This document shows, in pieces, positions 25,438 to 39,300 of a stretch of 64,000 bases of DNA. This stretch comes from Monarcha castaneiventris obscurior. Taxonomy: Eukaryota; Chordata; Aves; Passeriformes; Monarchidae. Positions within the stretch are counted from its first letter, which is position 1. Each line of letters starts with the position of its first letter. Position numbers and translations under genes: made by a program. The DNA lies in the NCBI GenBank assembly GCA_026261815.1, contig JAMPIT010000435.1, forward strand, positions 372,001-436,000, given 5' to 3'. A model generated the notes under the pieces. The model saw only the letters and a program-made list of their open reading frames with translations. It did not search any database and was not told the origin of the DNA.

Positions 25438-28400
25438 CATCCCTAGGTTACAATTTCGGATTTGATTTTTTAAAATTAGAATGTTTCTGGCTATTCTTAC
25501 CATTAGCAATGTGTCAGTCCCTAATTTCCTATACAACTGCATGGGCAGATAATTGAAAAATACCACTTGTGAGTGGTATTTGGAGGAAGACAGGAAAGGT
25601 GTTAGGGATGAAAAGAAAGCTTTACTGTTGCAGCTGTGATTCTTTTAAGTACCTGTCATGTCTGAGAGTTATCTCTACTCACTATTCAGCAATTAAAATA
25701 AGGAATGAGAAGCAGTTTGCAGGATTCTTCGATAAAGGATAGCAGTAAAATACATCAAAGGCAGAAAAGAAGTAATAATAGTCCATGAGGATCTTTTCCT
25801 TCTTTCTTTATGGATAATACATAGCTTTCTTTTAAAACAGCCATGTGATTCTTGTCTAGTCTTCAGCAAAAACTAGTGACATCAGCAGCTTTGCATTTGT
25901 ACATGTGCACATCACGAAGGGGGTGGGTTGGCTGCACTCTAAGGTGCAGGTGAACCAAAAAGCACAGGAGTCATGTTTCTGCCTTTTTTTCATCACTAGA
26001 CTAACATAATATAGCTAATCATCCAGGTGGAAAAAAAAAAATAAATTAAGTGAACAGGCCTTTTTAATTTTAAACCACAAACGTTTGTGTTAAATGATGC
26101 TTCTCCCAAGCCACTTTTATTATTAGCATTGTTCTAAATTGCAAGTTGTCACATCCACCAGCCTCTAAATTACCCGTCCTCTGTGTTGCCATGGTTACAC
26201 AGTAGCCACTAAAATACAGACTCCGGCATAGAAAGGCAAGCTCAGACTGCGACTCATTTATTTGAAGGTTTTGGCAGCAGAATATCTCCACGAAGTCTTT
26301 GTTTTATAACCTTTGAATTCTTGCATTTTAACTCTTTCAACCAACATGACAGTGTTGTGCTAAAAGGTGTGTTTTATTTAAGACAAGGGTACTCAAGCTG
26401 AGTTAATAAATATATGGTGGTATAGTTGACTTCTCACTACTCTTTCCTACTCTTCTTTTTGGTTTTGGGCTGAGTGATTCATAACTTTCTTGAGGTGAGG
26501 CTAAGGCAACGACATCATGTCCTCTCCATTTCCTCCATCCTAAAGGCTTCATCTCCTTTCCGTAACAGGATCCCTTGCTGGTGATTTTGCTGGCAACAGA
26601 AGTCTATCCTGGCTAGATTAAAAGTGTAGTTTCTTGCTTAGTGAACAGATCTCCCTGTGGTAGTGGAGATGGGCTTGCATATTCCAGCGACTCTTCACAC
26701 TTGTAGTGCTCCTCCCACCGATTCCATTCTGCTCAAGTCACCTGAGTCAGATTAAGTCGGATTCTGACAAGAGAGTCAGATTAATATTGCATATCTTACC
26801 TCAGTTTCTTAAGGTCTTTGCTGGAGATACCAGTGAATGAATTGCTATTTTTATTACCATTCCTATTGAAAATGTTTTTCTACACCACCACTCCTTCTCC
26901 CCTTCCCCCCTCCCCAAAAATATTTTTTTTACCACTATTCCAAATATTTTGTATTAAAACATTTCAGGTATGTCTCCTACTGCATTCACGTAAAACAATA
27001 CTTGCTTCAGCAGTCACGTTGCTGAACCCCTCTATAGAAGCAGAGTAGGAAAAATGCTTTTAGAGATTGTAGTCTTTCAGCTGAGATCAAACAGTGCCAT
27101 TTAGTACCTCCAAGTGCAGGGCTGCTGACGTGAGCTTTTACTTGGTGGGATACGGTAGGTGATCGGGAGGCACCAGTCTGCCTGGTTACTGCCATCAGCG
27201 TACAGCTTTCACAGATGACCTAGTCCCAGCAGAAAGTCTTGACCTCTCGCTTTTTCAGCACTTCAGAGGTTAATTTTGTTGAGGGATCAGATTTCTTTCC
27301 AGGGGAAGTTTCTGATGATCACCTTCTAGCTAGGCTTTACTTTGCAGTGTCTCTCAGAGCTGCTGAATGTGGAGGGCTCTGTTGGAAAACAACCTTGCTC
27401 CAACTTTTTTTTCCAAGTCTCTTCCTAGATAGTCAAGTTACAGGCTGGTTTATTTAGGAGGGGTATTGGATGGTAGCCTAATGAAGGTATCAACCTGCAA
27501 AATAAATCTGAGCCCCTTTCCTGGAATTCTTCATGGGCAGCAAGGTGGAGAAGTGCTTTGGCCAGGCAATATTGCAAGGTAAGAGACTTTCTGCACTTTT
27601 GAAAGCATGGGAGTGTGTTGTTACACCTTCGATTAAGGAGGTTTATTAAGCTTTGCAAATACTGGCAGCAGTGGAAACACATTAGATGATGGATAAATCT
27701 GAGCAGCTTTCTCCCTGCACTGTTTCTTTGCAATTGCTGTATGCTGCATGAAATCAATATATTTTTAATAGATTGCAAATATTTGAATAACATGATAGAA
27801 AATTTCCTGTGTGAGAACTGACAGCTAGTACTGTGTTTGCTTTTTCTGGCTTAATTCTGTGATTTTGTGAGGTTTACTGATACTCAAAGGTTGCAATCTA
27901 GCCGGCTATCTTTCCACTAGTGTTGCAGGCTTTTAGCCTCAGAAAACTGGGGCTTTGTTATATTTTAGCACTGTAAGTCTGTTTTCTGTGTGAAGGAGGA
28001 ACCTCTGTGGGAATGAGCTCACTCTGCAGGGAAACAAAGGCGTGTGTGAGTCTGTTTCAGGCCAGATCCCAGCCCAGAGTGCACTTGCTTTTTAGTACAT
28101 AATATCCAGTTCTTATTCTCACTCCTGTGCAAATTTCTGGTGGCTTTCTGAGTAAGGTTGTAAGATCCCTTTCCTTTTTGTAGTTCCTTCCAAATAAGCC
28201 TAATTTTAAAGGCTCACATGAACCAGGAGTTATTCGTACTATTTAGAATGTTGCAGTTCTGCTAGGACAGAAAGCTGCTTTCAGGGTTGGTAGTAGCTGA
28301 CATCTTCCACGCAACTCCATTTCGCAAGGAATAAAATAGTTTACTTGATTATGTGTCTGTTTGTTCTGTAAATCGCTGGTGTGATAACAACCGTTGTTTT

Positions 28401-31400
28401 TCAGTGGTTTGGCTCCCTGAGGGATAGTGCTGTGCCCTGTGATCAAATTAACACCTTTTTTTATTGCCAAGTTCAGCTTTTATTTTAAGGCGTATTTCAG
28501 CAGGCTGTCATGCATTCAGAAAGGCAATTTCTGTATCTCCTTTTTTTTCTGGTGGGACAACCATGTGCATTATCTTTGTCTCCATATGCTCAGCTGCAGC
28601 TGATGCTGCTGTGAGACAGGAGCAGTTCTCATGTATTCTCATCAGTTTTGCTGTGCACAGGTTTTGGCCTTGATCAATTTATGTAGAAGCTTTGCAGTGT
28701 CTTCTGAGCAGGGAAAAGCATAGAAGTGACTGGGAATTGCTCTGGGTCTTCATGCACATATATCTTGTCTTCAGTTTGTGCCTGTGTGTTTCTTGCTTGG
28801 GGTTGCAGTCTGCAGACCTAAAAGATTTGCATTGGTGTCAGTGGTGGAGTTACAGTGTTAGGATGGATTAGAAGAAGATGGGAAGCAAAGGAGCCGTGTT
28901 CTACCTGCCAGCTGCAGGAGGTTTTGGCTCTGGGGGTGTTCAGTATCCACCTCTTCCTGGGTGAGGATGTTCAGTGGTCCCAGCTGGCGACTTGTTCTGG
29001 GTGAGTGGGTGGGTGAGTGCCCCTGATCAGGAGGCAGATGGCCACGGGGCAGGTGGGTCCAGCCCTTTGAGTCTTTCAAAAGCACACTCAGCAGCGGGGA
29101 ATTTAAATGCATCTTGCATAGTTTTGTTTCCACACTGCCCTTCATTCCTTTCCTTCCATATTTTCCTTACGTCAGTCCTGTAAGAATTTAGCTCATCTAT
29201 TCTTTGTCTTCTCAGTGCTTAACCCCATTTTTATTATGTTTTGGAGCCTCTGGGGAAGCAGCTGCCAGGTACCAGTAAATGCTGGTGAGCTGCTGAGCTC
29301 TCACGAGCTCAGCCCAGTGCTGGAGGAGCTTGAGGTGGGTGTCAGAAACTCTGTCACCGTGTTCAGTGGATGCTTCCTCCTTCTTTAAGTCTTAAACTGT
29401 GTCTTTGTATGAGGAGGTGATGTGATCCAGAGTATGTGCTTTTGGGGGAGAAGTAAGTAAGCAGTAAGAAAGAAGGACTGGTAAGTAAGGCAGGGTAAGA
29501 AACCCGCACAATCAAGTCTTTGGTTTTCACAATTCTCCATTCCCTGGGCAGGCCATCTTCTCTGCCTGCCTGGAGCGAGGAGGTGTTTGGGCTGGGACCT
29601 TGCTGAGAGGGAGTAGGAGGCGTATTGCAGTGGTGACCTACACCTAGATCTTTGCCAGGGGCCTCCTCCCCATTCCCTCATTCCCTCATCCCGGGGGGAC
29701 TGCAGGGAGCTGGGGCAGTCCATGGCCACATCCCTGGCTGCCTGGGCCTGACCTCTGGATTTGTTCAGTCCATTGCTGTCACATGAACACTTTACATGGA
29801 TTTATTTTCTAGAAGGCACCCGAAGCTTTGTATGTAAACAAGGATTTCTGACTTTGATTAAAAGACTTTTCTCAGCACTTCTTACTGTCATGGAAACAAA
29901 GGCAGAACAAACAAAGCATGTTTTTTTAGCGTGATGACTGAGATTTAACACTGGCCTTATTGTGATATGAAGACACTGATTTTGTTTCCAGCTTTCACTG
30001 GAGTCATCGTATTGACACAGACATGACCAGGGATGAGCATCAATCCCATGGCTTCCAAAGCAGGGAGGTGAGAATGCAGCTGGCCAAGGGGTGCTCTGTG
30101 CACCCAGTGTAGAGCTGGTCTGTAAACAGCTTTATAAACACAGTAAGTCTTCAGACAGAGCAGTAAACAGGGAAGTCTAGTTTATAGGTTGTGAGTGCAA
30201 GAAAAAGGACTGGTAGCTGGTTGTAGTATTGTACACTAAATTTTGCAGACTTAGCTGGGAGTTCCTCCAGCACCTGGGTCACATGCAGTGCCTTGCTTCT
30301 CTCCCCTTCCCCGAGGCTGTGAAGGTACCAGAGGAACCCTGGTTGTGAACAATGGCCAAAAAAACAAGTTCCACCAGTCAGGCATTTTGCAACTGAATAC
30401 AGCTGACGCTATGCTGCTGCTGGCTCGGTGACCCTACACAGCCATGGGCTGAAGGGACTCTGAGCAACGCATGCAGGTGAAGAAGGGGCCTTTGAAATTT
30501 CAGCTTCAGAGCAGGATGTGATGAGTTTCGGTGGAAAGTCAAATCGGTTCATGAAAATTTAGGGTGTTTTAACTCCTTGATATCAGGTGGATTTTTAGCA
30601 GGTCTTCTGTGTGTGTGTGCTCAGCTGTGTTCAAGTTTGTCAATGGCTTGGTCAAATTCCTGGTTGGATTTTAAGGGACAAAATAAAATCCAGTGTTATT
30701 TTCATACGGTTATTAGCAATGATACAGGAAGATTAAATGAAAAGAGCATGTGCAGTTTTCTAGCTTCTCCAAATCTTTTCTTACCCAAATTTTTTCAGCA
30801 CTGAATAATTTTGTTCTGTGAGTTATTCCCTTTACAAATAGGTATTTTAAATGTAAATCCTGAAACCTTATCTTGGATAAATTCTAAACAGAGCTTGACA
30901 GAGAGCTGCAGTTCAGCTTGCTGGCAGTAACCCCAATAGTCACTAAACATGAAACTCTGAATAGCTCACAGTGCACTTCCAGCACTTTAACTCTGCACCA
31001 AAAAATGTCATTAAAAGGATTAGATTCTGCTCCAGAAAGAACAACTGGAAAGGCTCTATATTCATTTTTCCTGTTTTATTTTTCTTGGTCTGGCTTTACA
31101 AAGTGTTTTGAGGTAACAGTCCTGTCCCTGGGCTCCTCTTTTGGTAAGAAACAAAGTGGTTTATGTTAAAATACCTATAGTGAACTGTAAGAAGAGACTA
31201 ACTGGAGATGTGAGTGAGGTGGGTGATGAATAACAGTGTAAAACACATTAATTAAATTAACTTCTCTTGAAGTAGATTTCCATCCATTCTTTTGCAAATG
31301 GATATGTTTCAGTTTCAGAACAGTTTGAAAGGAAAACTGTGCAAGGACCTGTGTGTACTTTCTGGATTTCTGGCCCAGTTCTCACTACTGTCAGAAATCC

Positions 31401-31517
31401 CTGAAAAAAACAGTGGAAACTGGTATTTACTGTCTCATGTTATAGCACATTTAATTTTTCTTTTTAAATCTTTGAAGATGCTGTGGAGTTTCAATCATTT
31501 TGTACCTTGATCTTTTT

Positions 31518-31535
31518 TGTTGTTGTTGTTGTTGT
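31518..31535. repeat. (GTT)n trinucleotide repeat
   Basis: About six TTG/GTT units lie after a T-run. It is a short microsatellite. Confidence 0.8.
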
Positions 31536-34500
31536 TCACCTATCAACTCATAAATAGTTAAATTTTTAAATAGGAGAGGATAATTGCCATGTTTCCACTT
31601 GAAATATTGTAGAGCCCCAAGGCTCTTTCTTGAACAAATGTATTTTTCAGCAGCTCATTGTAATTTTGGTTTTGAGTGAAGATCCAACAAAATTAAAATC
31701 CGCACCCATGCGTAGAGAAGGTGCATTTTCAGCCTTCGACAATAGCTTTATTTAGAAGGATTTTAATGACTCCTTTACAAAGGGGAAAGATTTCTGCAGC
31801 GAGTGAGGCTGTCCTGAGGATCACAGAACGACTTTGCTTGCTGTCCAGGTTGACAAAGAAGAGCCAATTCTGTGGATGATGATTATGCAAGATGGAAAAG
31901 TGCTGATAGACTGTGGAAAAATGCAAGTCTGAGCCTAACAGCTTTGCAAACCTGTTTGAAAAAGCAGCTTTGAGCAGTTGATCTGGTGCTGTATATGGGC
32001 GATGTGTGGTAGCAGTGTTGCATTAGGGTGAGAAGAGTTAGGTGGGGAGGCAGAGGAAGGTGCTTGGGGTGCTTGGTTTCATGGAGAGCAGGAGGCAGCG
32101 TCCTGGGAGTTTTAAGTGATGGTGGGGATGGGTTTTAAGTGGGTGGTTGCATAATTTTCATATATAATACACTTTTAAGATTTAAATTTTTTTTTAATTT
32201 GTTATTTTCAGTAATCAAAGTAAAGTTTCAGGTGATTGATCAAATAGAGAAAGGAAAGCCCAAACATTTCAGCTTCAGGTTATGGTTGAGTAGACTTTCG
32301 CTGACATCAGAAATTATTAATTGCACCAGCTAAATTACAAAGATGCTATCTTGGCTCTGGGAGCCAAGAGCACCATAATTAGGGCTGTTAGGTGCCCCAT
32401 TCTGCTTCTTCACTTTTGACTTTAACCATCAAGGCACTGGATCAAGGTAAAAATGAATTAATTTATGTGGGCTTGGGGTGGTTTCAAGAAGAACGTGAAA
32501 CAGATGCCTCAATTTGGTGACAGGTACTGTCCCCAAGAGGAGCCACAGCCTTAAACAGAATGTGTGGGTTCACTGCAGTACTTTTTAGCTGTATATGTGG
32601 AGTGCTCATAAAGTGGCTTGCATTGGCCTCTAGCTTACAGAGTTCAGTGAATTCTACCAGCCTTCTCTAGTGCTACTCCAAAGGGCAGCATCAGTAATTT
32701 GTGTAGGTTTACAAAATTATTTTCAGTTTCTTAAGGCGTTTTCATGTTCTCTTACATCCTGTTGTTTTTCCTTGCTAGAGACTGAGCACTCCCACCCTTC
32801 TACTGAAGTGGTATTTATTAAATAAAGCTAAGGCTATCAGGGTTTAGACTGATGTGTGGGTTTACACATCCTTCCTTGTTGGAGCTGCTTCAGCACCAGT
32901 GTCACCAGCATGCCCACGAGAGCTGTGTTGCTTAGCTTGTGGCACCCAAAATCTATCCAGACATCTTTCTTCAGACCTCAGGACAGCTAATCTTTTTTAA
33001 TTTAGTAACAGGTTAGTAGGCTTGAAAATGCAGAGTTGGAGTAGTTGATAATTCCCATCAGAACGTAAAGGACCTAAAGCCCAGGATACATGAGGGGAAG
33101 CCACAGCCATCAATGTATTCAGGTGCATGTTTCTATCCTTGTCCTCAGGCACATGTCCCAGTTCAGAAGGGCACTCAAATATTTTCATAATGCTTTAGAT
33201 TGCCCAACTGAAGCCAACAGGATGGCTGATGCCAGAAGAACTGCTTATGATTAACATTAAACACATTCTTTAGATGCTGGTGAACTGGGGCCTGTGGTAG
33301 TTTAAGAATTGTGAGTGCTTGAAAAGGAAATGTTTCAGTTTCTATACGTTTGAGATGAGACTAGGAGTCACACAGAGGAAAATTACTGTATTTAATATTT
33401 TTTTTACCTACTGCCATAACTCCATAAGAAGGAAACAAAACTATTAACATGGAAGGCATTGACCTTGTTGATATTATTACTGTTACGATTGTTATTTTAT
33501 TATGGGTTCAGAAATAGAAAATAAGTTTGTTGCTACACAAAACTTTGGAAAATGAGAAGCATATTTTTTTATTCAGTAATTTTATTAATTGTTTTGTAAC
33601 TTTATTTGTAGACTTAAAAAATCTAGGAAATGTAATTGCTTTATGTTATAGGTTTGGAAACAGAAATAAATATCAGTTATAGGATCTGTTTTCAAAACTG
33701 AAATTTAGGAGTAGTAAGACTTTCAGTATTTTGCCTTGTGATACTTAATTGCCTACTCTAAATAAAAACGTGTTTCAAAGAAGTCTTTCAATCCTTTTCC
33801 AGATTTTCAGTTTCCCCCCCTAACATTTCTTGGCATGGGCAGCACATCTTTCATTCAGTTATGCTGGAAAACATTTTTCAAAACAGCAAATAAAACTGGT
33901 GTGTCAAATCTGCCTGTCAGGCTTTCTCAGACTCTGGAGGTCTCATGTTGTGAGTTTTATTTTCACATGGATTTCTGTTCTGTATTGCAGTGGATTCTCT
34001 TTTATGCAGGTGAAGGCAAATCTAGGAAAAAATTATCCTTTTCCTTTAAATTGTAGCATGACCAACACTGCAGCATTCCCTTCCAGTCACGAGAGCTAGA
34101 GTGTCTGTGGGTTTATCAAACAGTGTTTGGAAAATCATCTTGGAAATCCAGAGCCTTTCCTGTAACTGGGACACTTCTGAAAGTCGATCAGAGCTGGCAG
34201 GCGTGAATTCTCATGAGGTGGAGAGCACCAGATGAAGGGTGACCCCAAGGCTCCATCAAACAGAGCCTGTGGCAGAGGCCAGCAGTGGGTCCTGGTCTGT
34301 CCCTGTCCCTCCCAATCCCTGTTGTCTGCCAGCAGAGCAGCGTGGCTGAGCATCCCAAATTTCCTTTCCTGCCTTGCGGAAGCTGTTGGTCTGAGCTTCC
34401 CAGCTGGCTTATCTGCAGGGATATGGGAGAAGGGGCACAGCTGCCTGTGCTGACACATTGGTGAGGACCTTCACTGGGAACAGAGCAGTCAGCACGGAGC

Positions 34501-35088
34501 AGCTGCCAGCAATAACCCTTCCTGTGACATACAGAGGAGGATGTCCCCGTGGCCACCCTTCATTTGTGGTTCAGCAAATTGTGCTGCTCTTCAAGCTGTG
34601 CTCAGTTTCCTCAAAGGCCTTGCACAGATGTGGGTGAACAGAATACTCCTAAGTAAGAAAAAGCAATTAAAATTATTAAAGCATCATTAAAAGTCATGCA
34701 GGTAGGTGTTCTGTAGTGCTAAGTGAGAAAAAAATGCTTTTCATTTCAAAGCTGACAAAGTTTATGTAGTAAGGCTGTAGTAAATCAGTGGTGAAGCTAT
34801 GAGTGAAGTTCAAGCAAACAGAGATAGGTTGCCTTTCTTTACACAGTTCTCTTAACATACAGTTCAGGTTTAAATGCATACATTAACTGCTCAGTATATT
34901 GGTTTGTGAATATGGCTTTCACTGCCTAGCCAAAAACCTCACTGCAATCTCTTTGTTACAAGTTTGTGAAGCAAACAGAAATGCAATAGGGAGGAGAGTC
35001 TGGAGCTCCCAAAATCTGAAGCTGAGGTTATAAATAGGTAGAGAGCTGCCAGGTGATGAGCTCTTACCTTTTGCAAATGACCTATTAG

Positions 35089-35108
35089 ATATATGTATAT
35101 ACATATAT
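35089..35108. repeat. 20-bp perfect AT-rich palindrome
   Basis: ATATATGTAT is followed directly by its reverse complement ATACATATAT. It is probably a by-product of TA-rich sequence. Confidence 0.8.
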
Positions 35109-35744
35109 TTGCATTTTGAGGAATAGTTATCCAGTGGACTGAAATGTCTTCACAGAGCTCCTTCCAGGGCAATATTTCAGTCCCAGCTTCATTGTTCTTG
35201 GAGATAGAGCACTTGTAAGCCAGTTTATATATCTCTTCCTTGAGTAGCTTACTTGTACAGACATTTTAGGAGTTGGAGCATCTGGCTCCATTTTTAGATA
35301 ATTTTGATTCTTTCTGTTCTAACACTCAAATTGCTTCAGGCAAGGCCTTTTTGTTATTGTTGTTTTGTTTTGCTTTTGGTTTTTTTTGTTGGTGTTTTGT
35401 TTGTCCTAAACTTCCAATTACATGTTTCTCATTTACTCATTTACTGGAAAATGTTGAAGCTCTATCATATGCTGGAAGAAGGTGTAGTCCTTAACAGTAG
35501 CTCTCCTTGAAAAGGATGTATGGTTTTGTAGTTCAGGAGGGTTATGTGACATCTGAAGGACTGAACTTTCAGTTGCTGAAGTTTTTTGAGGCTGGTGATG
35601 CTGTCAATGGTAGATCCAAGTTGTTGCCCAGGTCTGTGGAACACCCGGGTACAAACGGTTGATTCAGAAGGAATTTCTTTTCCTTGAATCAAAGTTCCAT
35701 CTCTGTGATACAGCTTAGCAAGTCAGTGCTATGCCTACTTGGAG

Positions 35745-35963
35745 ATCACAGAATCGTAGAATGGTTTGGGGTGGAAGAGACCTTAAGATCATCTTGTTCC
35801 ATCCCCCTGCCCTGGGCAGAGACACCTTCCACTATCCCGTGTTGCTCAGAGCCCCATCCAGCCTGGCCTTGAGCACCTTCAGGGATGGGGCAGCCACAGC
35901 TTCTCTGGTCACCCTGTGCCAGGGCCTCACCTCCCTCACAGGCAAGAATTTCTTCTTGGTATC
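35745..35963 (-). mobile_element. CR1 LINE fragment, antisense to NAV2
   Basis: Read on the plus strand it starts ATCACAGAATCGTAGAATGG, the reverse complement of the CR1 3' terminus. It continues through the 'GGGCAGAGACACCTTCCACT', 'CCAGCCTGGCCTTGAG' and 'CACAGGCAAGAATTTCTTC' segments before similarity stops. It ends about 220 bp before the 36183 exon acceptor. The short open frames on both strands across it are repeat-derived. Confidence 0.93.
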
Positions 35964-36182
35964 CCTTCATGCCACTGCTTCTCCTGCTCTGGGACTGCAG
36001 GCACACATTTCAGCTGAGTCAGGAGGAGCTGTGTCACTGGTGCCCTTGGCTTGGTGATGGCATACCCTGGCCTTTCTGGCAGCCACAAGTGGGCTAAGGG
36101 TTGTAGAAATACTACTTTTCCTTTTGAATGATGTCTTGTCTTTTGACCCTTGTTTTTTACCTCTCTTGTGCTTTTTCTCCAG

Positions 36183-36321
36183 CTGGGATGACAGCAGCTC
36201 TGTCAGCAGTGGGATCAGTGACACCATAGACAATCTCAGTACTGATGATATCAACACCAGCTCCTCTATCAGCTCCTATGCCAACACACCTGCCTCCTCC
36301 CGCAAGAACTTAGATGCACAG
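36183..36321 (+). CDS. NAV2: NAV2 exon, 139 nt, phase 2-0
   Basis: The acceptor is a long pyrimidine tract CTTTTTCTCCAG and the donor is CACAG|GTAAGAG. The first C completes a serine codon split with the 5139 exon. The peptide then runs WDDSSSVSSGISDTIDNLST, continues DDINTSSSISSYANTPASSR and ends KNLDAQ. This acidic, serine-rich stretch is one of the best conserved parts of the NAV2/NAV3 linker. Its wording (ISDTIDNLSTDDINT) matches NAV2 rather than the NAV3 version I recall (LSDTLDNISTDDLNT). The donor is on a codon boundary, so reading continues at 41390 without a split codon. Its 139 nt is not a multiple of three, so skipping it alone would break the frame. Confidence 0.97.
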
Positions 36322-39300
36322 GTAAGAGCTCTGGTTTATACATTGATATTTATTATTTTCTCTGTACAGGAGGTGTAATTGTTTCAGGTTGGCTGTACCT
36401 GAACACACAGGCAGCCTTCAGTGTAGACAGTATCAATAGTAACCACCTTGTCATCCGTGGCATTTACAAATACTTCCTCTGTGGGTGGAGTGGCATCTCT
36501 GCTGTAGTGGTGTCACAACAGTTGGGTCTTACCTTCCTAGAGGCACTGCTGCACAGAAAACTGGGATTTTATATATGGGTTTTTTTAGGTCTAGAGGAGG
36601 TATTATGTTTTTCTCTTAAATAATGGAATACAGTGAAGTCAACATGAAAGCTTAAAGGTTGTTTACACTTCCATCAGAAATGTACACATGCTATGCAAAT
36701 AAAATTGATTTTATTACATTTCCAGAGCTGTGGTTAATGAAGGCTTTCTGTGTTTGGCAGCATTTCATAGGAGGATAAACTTTGCCTCCATCAGCAGGAT
36801 ACATGTGCATTTTGTGCTCAGACACCACACATCCAAAGAGGGTAGAACAAGTGAAAGCATCCAACAGTTTTTCATTGATCAAATAAACTGCATAGCACAG
36901 AGATTTACACTAATATTAAAAACCACTTTTTTTTATTTTGCCAATTGCATTGAATTTTGTTAGGAAAAGTGCAGGACTAAAAGAGTCCAGTTTTGTTCTC
37001 TGCTCAAGGGACTCGGGTGCTGTGTGCCAAAGGCACTGGGATGTGGTGACCTGGCAGTGCAGCAGGTAGAGGAGAGGGATGTCGGTGTGACCTGCTCCTC
37101 TGTTTCTTCCCTCTTTTAATCTTCTCCAGCCCTTTTCATTAGCGGACCCTAAATCTGTTTTTGACATCAGTTTTCATGTAGGTGTGTGGTTGCTGTGAAG
37201 TATTGCTCTGTCTCCAGAGCTGTGGTGCAAGCACAGAGTAGTCTTTGTTCCCTTGCTCTGCAGCACATATTTGAGCCTACACGGAGGGTTTCCAGGTAGC
37301 CTCTGGTTGCTTGTCAGCAACTGCACAGGCACTTGGAACTGCTAGTACAAGTCCCATACAAGCTGAGAGGAGTTAAGATCTATCAAGTGTGTTTGTCAGT
37401 ACCTAACAGAGAGTAAGATGGGCAGCTAGAAGTATTTTTTGACAATTGTTACTGTCTCAACGTTGTAATACTGTTGGTGGGGAAAAAAAGGGAAGACTTA
37501 GGGAGACGTGACTAAACATTAACCTAAGGAGAAAAAAAAAATAGAAACTCATATGACTTCTATCTTCTGATGGATCAGATTCTTGGAAACACCTCTGAGA
37601 GATCAAAATCTGTGTTGACAAACTCCTCTTCCTCCTCCACAACTATTACAGTGTCCAAGAGGGTGCAGACAGACACCAGAAGAAAAGCAGCTGGAGCTTG
37701 TTCAGGCAGTAGGGTGTAGTTATTGGCAGAGGAAGCTGGGAGCCAAGAATGTACAAATTGCGTTTGCAGTTTTTTGATGTGATGTGTGTCTCTGACCCAC
37801 TTCTCTCCTCAGTTTTCATGAATGACAATCTTTATTCCAGATGTTCCCGTTATCTGCAAATTATTGCCCATAAAATAGTTCATTTTCAGCGGAACAAACT
37901 ACCCGAATCTTGTCAGCCAAGGGAATGAAAAGAGGTTGGAGTGCTGGAATGCGTAGCTTGCAGCAGTAGTTTTTGCTGCCCAGAGTAGACCTCAGAGCTC
38001 ATGATGCAGTGAATGCTTCAGACACATTTTCTGTCTTACCTGAAGGACTTTGTGATGGCCAGTGCCCCGGTGTGCCTTCCCCAGGGTGGTGAGCCACAGA
38101 GGACTAGCACACACTTGCAGAGGGATGTGGACTTCTCAGGGCGTCCCTTGCTTTCATTCTCCTAAACAGTAGGCACTTTTGAGCTACTGTGATTCTGTAA
38201 CATCTCTTTGAGAGAGGGTACAGAAGCTGGATTTCAGATGATTAAGGAGGGAGCTCGAAGCTAATACATGTGCAGCTGGGAGTCCAGGCAAATAATGCAG
38301 CAACATCAAAGGGAGAGAGCCTGAACATGTCAGTGTCTGCTGATAAAATCAGTAACTCAGGCAGAATCATCTCCGCAAAGAAAGGCATAGTTGCAGTAGG
38401 AAAAAATCTCTGTTGAGAAGCTGATTTTCAGAGCTGCTGAGTACCCCATACTCCAGAAGCGGTAATTTCTCCATCTTTGAGAAACAGGACTTAAGTATGA
38501 TATTAACTCCATGTTCAGAGACATTCATAGCTGTAGCCCCTTTTTGTAGCAATGCAATGAAGATGTTTGCAAGTTGTTTCTGAACAAGCTAGTGATGGGA
38601 ACCAGAATTTGCCTTTCCATGTTCCCATGTCCTGCTGTGATTATGTCAAGTACCAAACCTCTTAATGTAGTTATATGAGTATTGGTGCCCTAATATTTTT
38701 CGTTTATATTGCACAGAATTAGTTAAGTTACCTTTATCACAGTACTACATATAGTGTGCTTTTAAAGTCACATCATATGCATATTTTAAGGAGAAATTAA
38801 GACCTGGTGGGCATTTGAAAATAACTTATTTAACTGAAATAAGATGGGAGAAAGAGACCAAGTAATAAATTCATTAATGTGATGGTAAAAAGATCGGAAG
38901 ATGGAAAGGTTCCTTTAAATAGAAAACAGCAGCATCCCTAAGCAGTTGTATCAAGACAACTCAGCAAAGATGGGTTTGGACTGTTCACGGCTTCAGATTT
39001 ACAAAACTTTATGAGTGAGTTGAGAAATCCTGGTGCTTTACTCCCAGCTCAGGCTTTGCTTTGAGCTTGTGCTCACTGTGTCTTGCCATGACCTCCAGCA
39101 AAGAGTATTTCCACTTTCACCCTTCTGGGCGGGTGGAGTTTCAGCTGCAATCCCCAAGCCAGGTTTCACTGTGTTTTGGTTTTGATTCCTTAGTCATGTG
39201 CCTGTGCTGTTCTCAGTGTTTACCATTAAACAGAAACATCTCTGGCCAGAGGGCTTCAAAGGTGGAGGTGCAGCATTTCAAAGGCTGCAGGAAAACTTGG

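Larger units (their letters stand above)
5262..36182 (+). other. NAV2: NAV2 large intron, 30.9 kb
   Basis: This intron separates the 5139 and 36183 exons. The donor is GTAGGG and the acceptor is CTTTTTCTCCAG. It carries most of the non-exonic features listed separately: G-quadruplex motif, (TTCCC)n tract, a plus-strand CR1, a solo LTR, homopolymer tracts, small tandem repeats, palindromes and a minus-strand CR1 near its 3' end. Long stretches (for example 5300-8700, 13200-17700, 22000-25300, 25600-28800 and 30500-34100) show nothing I can name. Many short open frames occur, up to 161 codons at 7810-8295 on the minus strand. None has a recognisable domain, and none shows a splice context consistent with NAV2. 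An internal promoter for a short NAV2 isoform could lie here but cannot be pinpointed by eye. Confidence 0.9.

Noticed and set aside
25248..25566. Poly-phenylalanine (plus) and poly-lysine (minus) frames
   Set aside because: Direct translation of the oligo-T tract.
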